From the NCBI GenBank assembly GCA_903930195.1, contig CAIYXH010000102.1, positions 1-6,985 on the forward strand: a stretch of DNA of 6,985 nt, read 5' to 3'. This stretch comes from an uncultured Actinomycetes bacterium. Lineage in GTDB: Bacteria > Actinomycetota > Thermoleophilia > Gaiellales > Gaiellaceae. The position numbers and the translations under genes were made by a program. Below the pieces are notes generated by a model. That model was not told where the DNA came from, ran no database searches, and saw only the letters and a program-made list of their open reading frames with translations. Positions 1-4,992 of the stretch are shown piece after piece (the stretch's first letter is position 1; each line of letters begins with the position of its first letter).

Positions 1-1
1 C

Positions 2-382
2 GTCTCGCTGCACGCGCCGACCGACGCGCTGCGGAGCGAGATCATGCCGGTGAACGACCGCTACCCCCTCGAGGACATCGTCCGTGAGTGCCACCGCTAC
101 GTCGAGCTGCGCGGACGGCGCGTGTTCGTCGAGTACGTGATGCTCGCCGGCGTGAACGACAAGCCGGAGCACGCCGCCGAGCTCGCACGGCTCCTCGACG
201 GCCGCTCGTTCAAGGTCAACCTGATCCCGTACAACCCGACCGGGATGTACGACGGCTCCTCGCGCGACCGGATCGCGGCCTTCAGGGACGTGCTCGACAA
301 GGCCCGCCTGCCGGCGACGGTACGGCTGACCCGCGGCCGCGACATCGCGGCCGCCTGCGGGCAGCTCGCAACGAAGAGCTAG
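2..382 (+). CDS. rlmN: RlmN, dual-specificity 23S rRNA (A2503)/tRNA (A37) C2-methyltransferase, C-terminal part (5' end outside window)
   Basis: This is the last 126 residues of a radical-SAM RNA methyltransferase; the reading frame is open to the left edge, so the gene starts outside the window. RlmN methylates C2 of A2503 in 23S rRNA and of A37 in some tRNAs. The fragment opens with SLHAPTDALR and then IMPVNDRYPLEDI, followed by VEYVMLAGVND, KVNLIPYNPTG and the terminal TRGRDIAAACGQLA. These blocks run in the same order as the C-terminal third of E. coli RlmN as I remember it. The Cys of AACGQL (fragment residue 119) matches the catalytic cysteine that forms the covalent RNA adduct (C355 in E. 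coli). The CxxxCxxC iron-sulphur motif would lie upstream, outside the window. The C-terminus is complete, with a TAG stop. It converges on the anti-sigma gene with only 4 bp between stop codons. The related Cfr resistance enzyme is less likely given the housekeeping look of the sequence. Confidence 0.95.
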   Translation, partial: VSLHAPTDALRSEIMPVNDRYPLEDIVRECHRYVELRGRRVFVEYVMLAGVNDKPEHAAELARLLDGRSFKVNLIPYNPTGMYDGSSRDRIAAFRDVLDKARLPATVRLTRGRDIAAACGQLATKS

Positions 383-386
383 GGGC

Positions 387-956
387 CTAGGTCGAGAGCA
401 GCACCTGCGACGGGGTTCCCGGCACGCGGGAGGTGACGATCCAGCCGTCGTACTCGCCAAGGTCAGCCGGCGCGTTCATCGCGACCTGGGCCATCCCGGC
501 ACGGTTCGTGCGGAAGCTGCCGCAGACGACGAGCGGCTTGCCCTTCTCGGTGAGATAGAGCACGTACCAGGCGCCATGCGGGAGGGCCGGCAGCGCGTCC
601 ACCGTCATCCGCAGCGGCCGGTTGCCGTTCGCGTCCTCCCGGCCGACGTCGATCGAGGCCCGCGCCCGCGGCGCCGAGCCGACGCCGTGCATCGCCTGCA
701 CGAAGCTCCCGCGTGTGCCGGCGCCGAACGGCGAGAAGACGAGCAGCCCGACGACCGCGGCAGCGGCGACGGCGCCCGCAGCACCGAGAACCCACGGGCG
801 CGGGAGCAGCGTCCTCGCCGCGCGCGCGCGGCGAGGACGTGCCTCGAAGAAGGGCGGTGGACTGGCGGAGACGAGCAGCTCGTGGACCGCCCGCAGCTCC
901 TCGCGCTCCTCGGGCGAGTCGGCCTCGCCGACGAGCTCGTCGAAGTCAGGAGTCAT
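387..956 (-). CDS. Membrane-anchored anti-sigma factor, RskA-like, without zinc-binding motif
   Basis: A 189-residue single-pass membrane protein that probably binds and silences the ECF sigma factor encoded just upstream. Residues 1-35 form a short acidic helical segment (EREELRAVHELLVSASPPP) typical of actinobacterial anti-sigma domains lacking the HxxxCxxC zinc motif. Residues 38-53 are very Arg-rich, which fits the cytoplasmic side of the membrane. Residues 55-77 form one hydrophobic segment. The extracytoplasmic part, about 78-189, ends in a region like the RskA C-terminal domain: WYVLYLTEKGKPLVVCGSFRTNRAGMAQV followed by a GWIVTSRVPG strand. This resembles the usual 'YelWl...G.F...G.a' pattern of RskA. 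Its ATG overlaps the sigma stop codon (ATGA), indicating translational coupling. By analogy with RskA, regulated proteolysis at the membrane would release the sigma factor; the trigger is unknown. A perfect 30-bp palindrome encodes residues 40-49. The family assignment is good; the pairing is inferred from adjacency. Confidence 0.85.
   Translation of the reverse strand: MTPDFDELVGEADSPEEREELRAVHELLVSASPPPFFEARPRRARAARTLLPRPWVLGAAGAVAAAAVVGLLVFSPFGAGTRGSFVQAMHGVGSAPRARASIDVGREDANGNRPLRMTVDALPALPHGAWYVLYLTEKGKPLVVCGSFRTNRAGMAQVAMNAPADLGEYDGWIVTSRVPGTPSQVLLST
810..839. repeat. Perfect 30-bp palindrome inside the anti-sigma gene
   Basis: The sequence reads identically on both strands over 30 bases. 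The outer arms are CGTCCTCGCCG and its complement CGGCGAGGACG, joined by an alternating CG centre. It encodes anti-sigma residues 40-49 (RPRRARAART), just before the transmembrane helix. In mRNA it could fold into a very GC-rich hairpin. There is no T-tract after it in either direction, so it does not look like an intrinsic terminator. It could be chance from Arg/Ala codons in GC-rich DNA, or an mRNA structure; the palindrome itself is directly visible. Confidence 0.8.
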
Positions 957-1561
957 TGCAGATCAGCCTTGAGCGCCTCGGCGAGCCGCTTGAGCGCGGC
1001 CCGTGTGCGGGTCTTCACGGTGCCGAGCGGGAGGTCGAGGCGGTCGGCGATCTCGGACTGCGAGAGACCGCCCCAGTAGGCGAGTGCGACGAGCTCGCGC
1101 TGCTGCTCGGGGAGCGTTCCGAGGGCGCGGTGCACGCAGAACGACCGCCACCGCTGCTCGGCGCGAGCATCCGGGCCGGGCTCGGAGGACGGCTCGTCGA
1201 AGGCTTCGGCGACCGGCTCGAGCCGTCGCCGCCAGCGGTCGACGATCGCGTTGCGGGCGATCGCGTACATCCAGGCGACACCGGGACCCTTGTCCGGCCG
1301 ATAGGACGCGGCCGACCGCCAGATCGAGGTGAACGCGTCCTGGACGGCCTCCTCGGCACGGCCGCGGTCACGCAACCGGCCGACGGCGAGCCCGAGCAAC
1401 GCCTGGTGGTAGCGGCCGTGGAGCTCCTCGAACGCGTCGCGGTCGCCGCCCGCGATCGCGCCGAGGAGGTCGCCGTCGGTCGACGCGGTCCACCGCGAGC
1501 CGGCGCGAGCGCCGAGGCTCTCGGGCGATGCCAGACCGGGACGATCGACGGCGAACTCCAT
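953..1561 (-). CDS. ECF-subfamily RNA polymerase sigma factor (SigK-like)
   Basis: A 202-residue sigma-70 family protein with only regions 2 and 4, as in extracytoplasmic-function sigma factors. Region 2 spans about residues 43-112: FEELHGRYHQALLGLAVGRL, then RAEEAVQDAFTSIWR (core binding) and GVAWMYAIARNAIVDRWRRR (-10 recognition). Region 4 spans about 143-195: ALGTLPEQQRELVALAYWGG, then the helix-turn-helix LSQSEIADRLDLPLGTVKTR. Lacking any extra C-terminal sensing domain, it is probably held by the anti-sigma factor whose ATG overlaps its TGA. The ATG at 1561 is the first start possible: an in-frame TAG lies three codons upstream. A weak AGGT ribosome site lies about 8 nt before it. Residues 1-27 precede the usual start of ECF homology and are probably disordered. 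The gene starts 36 bp after the secreted-protein gene on the same strand, so it is likely in the same transcript. The SigK/RskA-like label rests on partner architecture; the exact ECF group cannot be fixed by eye. Confidence 0.92.
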   Translation of the reverse strand: MEFAVDRPGLASPESLGARAGSRWTASTDGDLLGAIAGGDRDAFEELHGRYHQALLGLAVGRLRDRGRAEEAVQDAFTSIWRSAASYRPDKGPGVAWMYAIARNAIVDRWRRRLEPVAEAFDEPSSEPGPDARAEQRWRSFCVHRALGTLPEQQRELVALAYWGGLSQSEIADRLDLPLGTVKTRTRAALKRLAEALKADLQ

Positions 1562-1597
1562 CTCCGGGACCTACGCGGCTTGCGGCTCGCCGGTTCT

Positions 1598-2092
1598 CTA
1601 GACGCCGACGGCGGTGATCGGAGCGTTCAGGACGACGTGCGCGTCGGTCTCGGTGAGCTTGCCGGCCTTCTGCATCGCATCGGTCTGGTCGTCCGAGGTC
1701 AGGAGGACGGGCGTGACGCCGGCCTTCCAGGTGACGAAGATCTCCTCCCAGAGCGGGCTGTAGTCGCTCTCGCCCGGCTCGGAGCCCCAGATGGTCAGCT
1801 GCCCCGGCGCAGCGTTGCCCATGACGAAGAACTGGCGCGGGGCCCCCTTGACCGAGCCGAGCGCGGCCGCGTAGTTGATGTGCAACGCCTTCGACTGCGG
1901 CTTGCTCGAGACGTCCGTGAGCACGTAGCTGTCCTTGTGGCCGTCGTAGTAGCCCAGGTAGCTCTTGAGCTTCGCGTTGGTCGACGCGCCGAGGTGTGGC
2001 CCCAGAGGCGACGCTGCAGCTGCGGCCCCGGCGACTGCCAGCACCACGCAGGCAAGCGTGGCGAGGGGCGCGAGCTTTCCGATCGAACGCAT
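1598..2092 (-). CDS. Small secreted protein of unknown function, first gene of the sigma/anti-sigma operon
   Basis: A 164-residue exported protein. The N-terminus is a typical Sec signal peptide: basic MRSIGK, hydrophobic residues 7-26, then an Ala-rich stretch with likely cleavage near residue 27 (AAAAA/SPLG). The mature part of about 137 residues has no cysteine and no further membrane segment. Recognisable blocks are LGYYDGHKDSYVLTDVSS (46-63), HINYAAALG (71-79), a PGE..YSPLWEEIFVTW block (106-122) and a terminal VVLNAPI (153-159). This pattern recalls a family of small bacterial and archaeal secreted domains of unknown function (possibly DUF7482-like), but I recall this only loosely. The ATG at 2092 is supported by an AAAGGA ribosome site 7 nt upstream and by the signal peptide beginning there. 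A longer open frame continues upstream but crosses the divergent kup gene and is not coding. It leads the operon, so it may be a target or a signal input of the sigma/anti-sigma pair. Confidence 0.82.
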   Translation of the reverse strand: MRSIGKLAPLATLACVVLAVAGAAAAASPLGPHLGASTNAKLKSYLGYYDGHKDSYVLTDVSSKPQSKALHINYAAALGSVKGAPRQFFVMGNAAPGQLTIWGSEPGESDYSPLWEEIFVTWKAGVTPVLLTSDDQTDAMQKAGKLTETDAHVVLNAPITAVGV

Positions 2093-2099
2093 TGGTGAA

Positions 2100-2105
2100 T
2101 CCTTT
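2100..2105 (-). promoter_or_regulatory. Ribosome binding site for the secreted-protein gene
   Basis: Read on the minus strand the sequence is AAAGGA, 7 nt before the ATG at 2092. It is the clearest Shine-Dalgarno sequence in the window and fixes the start at 2092 rather than further upstream. Confidence 0.75.
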
Positions 2106-2124
2106 CGTCGTGGGTCGAAGCGAC

Positions 2125-2151
2125 TACGCACGCCGCGTCGGCGCGGATTCA
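2125..2151 (-). promoter_or_regulatory. Candidate ECF-sigma promoter of the secreted protein-sigma-anti-sigma operon
   Basis: On the minus strand a TGAATCC element (2145-2151) is followed after exactly 16 nt by CGTA (2125-2128). This has the general shape of ECF promoters: an AA-containing -35 and a CGT-type -10 separated by about 16-17 nt. It would start transcription near 2118, giving a leader of about 26 nt that contains the AAAGGA site. Its position ahead of the operon suggests autoregulation by the encoded sigma factor. The match was made by eye, without a consensus for this ECF group, so it is a hypothesis. Confidence 0.4.
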
Positions 2152-2157
2152 CGCGTC

Positions 2158-2163
2158 TACTCT
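2158..2163 (+). promoter_or_regulatory. Candidate -10 element for a leaderless kup transcript
   Basis: TACTCT fits the TANNNT -10 pattern and ends 7 nt before the GTG start of kup, so transcription would begin at the start codon. No Shine-Dalgarno sequence is visible before that GTG, which fits a leaderless message. No good -35 is visible. Confidence 0.4.
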
Positions 2164-2170
2164 TGCCGCA

Positions 2171-4072
2171 GTGAGCCACGGGGAGAAGGGCAAGGCGGCA
2201 CTCGCACTCGGGGCACTCGGCGTCGTCTTCGGCGACATCGGCACGAGCCCGCTCTACACGCTCCAGACGGTCTTCAACCCGGGCGACCCGCACCCGATCG
2301 CCGCGTCGCACGACGCGATCTTCGGCGTCGTCTCGCTGATCTTCTGGTCGGTGACGATCGTCGTCACGGTCACGTACGTCCTGCTCGTGATGCGCGCCGA
2401 CAACAACGGCGACGGCGGGATCATGGCGCTGATCACCCTCGTCCGCCGCGGGCGGATCGCCGGCGGCCGCAGGGCGAAGATCACCCTCGCCGTGCTCGGG
2501 ATCTTCGGCGCGTCGCTCTTCTTCGGCGACAGCATGATCACCCCGGCGATCTCGGTGCTCTCGGCCGTCGAGGGCGTGCAAATCGCAGCGCCGTCGGTGG
2601 CGCATCTCGTCGTGCCGATCACGGCGGCGATCGTCGTCTGCCTCTTCCTGATCCAGCGTCTCGGGACAGGCGCCGTCGGACGCCTGTTCGGCCCGGTGAT
2701 GGCCGTGTGGTTCCTCGTGCTCGCTGTGATGGGCATCCACGGGATCACACTCCACCCCGAGATCCTGAAGGCGCTCTCCCCCACGTACGCCCTGGGGTTC
2801 GGCGTCCACCACTTCGCGATGGCGTTCTTCTCGCTCGCGGCCGTCGTGCTCGTCGTCACCGGCGCCGAGGCGCTCTACGCGGACATGGGCCACTTCGGCC
2901 GTGGCCCGATCACGCGCGTCTGGCTGCTCCTCGTCTTCCCGGCCTGTGTCCTCAACTACATGGGTCAGGGCGGCCTGCTGCTCCACGACTCCACGACCAT
3001 CCGCAACCCGTTCTTCCTGCTCGTGCCGCACTGGGCGCAGATCCCGATGGTCATCCTGGCAACCGTCGCGACCGTGATCGCCTCCCAGGCCGTGATCGCC
3101 GGGGCGTTCTCCGTCGCCCAGCAGGCAGCGCGGCTCGGCTACCTGCCGCGCCTCCGGATCGCACACACCTCGGAGCACCAGGTCGGCCAGATCTACGTGC
3201 CGTGGATCAACTGGGCCCTGCTCGTCTCGGTGCTGCTCCTCGTCTTCTCGTTCCGGAGCTCGGCGGCCCTCGCGTTCGCCTACGGCACCGCGGTGACGGG
3301 GACGATCACCATCACGACGCTGCTCTTCTTCACGATCGCGCGCTGCCAGTGGCACTGGCCGCGGGCCGCGGTGTTCGGCGGCGCGGCAGTGCTGCTCGCG
3401 ATCGACCTGATCTTCTTCGCCGCGAACCTGACGAAGCTCGTCCACGGCGCCTGGCTCCCGCTCCTGATCGGGATCGCCGTCTTCACGGTGCTGATGACCT
3501 GGCAGCAGGGCCGTGAGCTCGTGACGCGCCAGCGGCAGAAGGACGAAGGGCCGCTACGCGCCTTCGTCGAGATGCTCCACGCGCTCGACCCCCCGCTCCA
3601 CCGCGTTCCCGGCACGGCCGTCTTCCTCAACCGCAGCGCCGCGACCACGCCGCTCGCGATGCGCGCGAACGTCGAGCACAACCGGATCCTCCACAAGCAC
3701 GTCGTGATCCTCTCGCTCGACACGGTGCCGATCCCGCACATCCCCAAGGCCGAGCGGCTCCAGATCGACGACCTGGGCTACGGCGACGACGGGATCATCC
3801 ACGTCACGGCGCGGTTTGGCTACAAGGACGAGCCCAACATCCCGGCGCTGCTCGACCTGCTCCCCGACGACGACCCGGAGACGGCGATCGACCGCGAGAA
3901 CATCTCGTACTTCCTTTCGACGATCGAGCTCCGCCGTGGCGACATGCCCGGGATGAGCCGCTGGCGCAAGCGGCTCTTCATCGCGACCTCGCGGATCACG
4001 GCCGACGCGGCCGAGTACTTCTGCCTCCCGCGCGACCGGACGGTCGTGATGGGCTCCCGCATCGAGCTCTAA
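2171..4072 (+). CDS. kup: Kup-family low-affinity potassium uptake transporter
   Basis: A full-length 633-residue KUP/HAK/KT family protein (E. coli Kup is 622), importing K+ across the cytoplasmic membrane, probably with H+. The start of the family signature, GVVFGDIGTSPLYT, is at residues 17-30. Further conserved blocks are MRADNNGDGGIMAL (74-87), FFGDSMITPAISVLSAVEG (117-135), TGAEALYADMGHFG (230-243), NYMGQGGLLL (262-271) and VIASQAVI (302-309). Acidic residues important for transport in E. coli Kup (D23, E116) correspond to D22 and D120 here, the latter a conservative change common in the family; E233 in GAEALYADMG is also kept. About 12 membrane helices end near residue 445, followed by a cytoplasmic C-terminal domain of about 185 residues. 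The GTG start at 2171 puts the signature at the usual distance from the N-terminus. The gene diverges from the sigma operon and is followed after 38 bp by the DsbA-like gene; a functional link with either is not evident. Confidence 0.96.
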   Translation: MSHGEKGKAALALGALGVVFGDIGTSPLYTLQTVFNPGDPHPIAASHDAIFGVVSLIFWSVTIVVTVTYVLLVMRADNNGDGGIMALITLVRRGRIAGGRRAKITLAVLGIFGASLFFGDSMITPAISVLSAVEGVQIAAPSVAHLVVPITAAIVVCLFLIQRLGTGAVGRLFGPVMAVWFLVLAVMGIHGITLHPEILKALSPTYALGFGVHHFAMAFFSLAAVVLVVTGAEALYADMGHFGRGPITRVWLLLVFPACVLNYMGQGGLLLHDSTTIRNPFFLLVPHWAQIPMVILATVATVIASQAVIAGAFSVAQQAARLGYLPRLRIAHTSEHQVGQIYVPWINWALLVSVLLLVFSFRSSAALAFAYGTAVTGTITITTLLFFTIARCQWHWPRAAVFGGAAVLLAIDLIFFAANLTKLVHGAWLPLLIGIAVFTVLMTWQQGRELVTRQRQKDEGPLRAFVEMLHALDPPLHRVPGTAVFLNRSAATTPLAMRANVEHNRILHKHVVILSLDTVPIPHIPKAERLQIDDLGYGDDGIIHVTARFGYKDEPNIPALLDLLPDDDPETAIDRENISYFLSTIELRRGDMPGMSRWRKRLFIATSRITADAAEYFCLPRDRTVVMGSRIEL

Positions 4073-4086
4073 CGCTCTGCCGGCCC

Positions 4087-4109
4087 GATCGCTTGTGGTA
4101 TCAAGCATC
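4087..4109 (+). repeat. Small bulged hairpin just before the DsbA-like gene start
   Basis: GAT(C)GCTTG and CAAGCATC can pair to form an 8-bp stem with one bulged C and a TGGTAT loop, ending one base before the GTG at 4111. It lies in the 38-bp gap after kup. It could dampen read-through or hide the start codon region, but it is short, lacks a T-tract and may be incidental. Confidence 0.35.
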
Positions 4110-4110
4110 T

Positions 4111-4992
4111 GTGGCCGACGCACCGATCCAGGCGACGCTCTACGCCGATCCCGCGTGCCCCTGGGGCTACTCGGCGGTGCCGGCGCTCCGCGTCGTCGAC
4201 TGGCGCTACGGCGACCAGATCGACTGGCGGCTCGTGATGATCGGCCTTGCCGACGACCCCTCCGTCTACGCCGACCGCGGCTTCACCCCGACCTGGATGG
4301 CGCAGGCGCATGTCTCCTTCCGCCGCTACGGCATGCCCTTTGCGACGCACGTGAAGGAGCGCATCGCCTCGACCGGCCTCGGCTGCCGCGCCGTGATCGC
4401 CGCGCGCCTCGCGAGCCCCGGCGACGAGTGGCGCGTCCTGCGCGGCCTCCAGCTCGCGAACTTCACCACCTCCCTGCTCGCCGACGACCCGGAGCAGCTC
4501 GCCGCGGCGGTCCGCGCGATCCCTGGCATCGACGCCGAGACGATTCTCGCGCAGGTCGATACGCCCGAGGTCGCCGCCGCCTACGAGCACGACAAGGACG
4601 AGGCGCGCAGCGCGGTCGGCTCGCCCACCGAGCTCCAGGGCAAGGCCGCCACGGCCGGCGACGGACGCGTCCGGTACACCGCCCCGTCGGTCGTCTTCAC
4701 GCGCGGCGACCTGAAGCTCGAGGCAGGTGGCTTCCAGCCCGCCGAGGCCTACGACGTCGTGATTGCGAACCTCGACCCGAGCCTGCGCCGCGCCGACGCA
4801 CCCGAGACGCCGCTGCCGCTCCTCGAGCGGTTCGCGGACGGCCTCACGACGCAGGAAGTGACCGCGCTGATGACGCGCGGGAACGACGCACCCGACCGCG
4901 ATGCGGCGAGGCGTGCGCTGCTCGAGCTCGTCGGCTCGGGCGCAGCGACGGCGACGCCGCTCGGCGACGACGCGCTCTGGCGCGCGGCCTAA
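4111..4992 (+). CDS. DsbA/FrnE-like thioredoxin-fold protein with CPWG active site and winged-helix-like tail
   Basis: A 293-residue cytoplasmic protein with no signal peptide. Residues 6-25 contain the family opening: strand QATLYADPACPWGY, then a helix. The usual CPWC/CPWA motif of FrnE, GST-kappa and DsbA-like proteins is CPWG here, so C16 has no CXXC partner; the only other cysteine is C92. A helical insertion fills about 50-180. YTAPSVVF at 189-196 follows, with P192 a candidate for the conserved cis-proline, and then GGFQPAEAYDVVI, the usual closing strand and helix. Residues about 235-290 form an extra tail (TTQEVTALM...DRDAARRALLELVGSGA...LGDDALW) that looks like a small winged helix. 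The GTG at 4111 is preferred over the in-frame TTG at 4093 because homology starts right after it. Neither has a visible Shine-Dalgarno. A mycothiol- or glutathione-dependent oxidoreductase or transferase role, or a 2-hydroxychromene-carboxylate isomerase-like activity, is possible; the substrate is unknown. It may be co-transcribed with kup. Confidence 0.8.
   Translation: MADAPIQATLYADPACPWGYSAVPALRVVDWRYGDQIDWRLVMIGLADDPSVYADRGFTPTWMAQAHVSFRRYGMPFATHVKERIASTGLGCRAVIAARLASPGDEWRVLRGLQLANFTTSLLADDPEQLAAAVRAIPGIDAETILAQVDTPEVAAAYEHDKDEARSAVGSPTELQGKAATAGDGRVRYTAPSVVFTRGDLKLEAGGFQPAEAYDVVIANLDPSLRRADAPETPLPLLERFADGLTTQEVTALMTRGNDAPDRDAARRALLELVGSGAATATPLGDDALWRAA

Larger units (their letters stand above)
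2095..2152. repeat. 8-bp inverted repeat GTGAATCC / GGATTCAC in the divergent intergenic region
   Basis: GTGAATCC at 2095-2102 and its exact complement GGATTCAC at 2145-2152 are separated by 42 bp. The right arm contains the proposed -35 of the leftward operon. The left arm overlaps the ribosome binding site of the secreted-protein gene. The left arm could also be a second -35-like element facing kup, but no matching CGT-type -10 lies 16 nt after it. Confidence 0.4.

Noticed and set aside
379..390. CTAGG-GG-CCTAG at the rlmN/anti-sigma junction as a terminator.
   Set aside because: The stem is only 5 bp with a 2-base loop and no T-tract; the symmetry comes mainly from the two facing TAG stop codons.
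2048..2059. A lipoprotein signal (TLAC, residues 12-15) in the secreted protein.
   Set aside because: The Cys sits in the middle of the hydrophobic core with another dozen hydrophobic residues after it, so it is part of the signal peptide and not a lipobox.
2093..2170. A c-di-AMP (ydaO-type) riboswitch before kup, as found ahead of some K+ transporter genes.
   Set aside because: The gap is only 78 bp, shared by two divergent promoters, and kup appears leaderless; there is no space or recognisable structure for a riboswitch.
3280..3445. The minus-strand frame across kup as an N-terminal extension of the secreted protein (one open frame runs 1598-3445).
   Set aside because: The translation before 2092 is Arg/Asp/Glu-rich shadow sequence of kup, while a signal peptide and a strong ribosome site mark the real start at 2092.
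4093..4110. TTG at 4093 as the start of the DsbA-like gene.
   Set aside because: It adds six residues (MWYQAS) without homology, lies inside the small hairpin and lacks a ribosome site; the GTG at 4111 directly precedes the family sequence.
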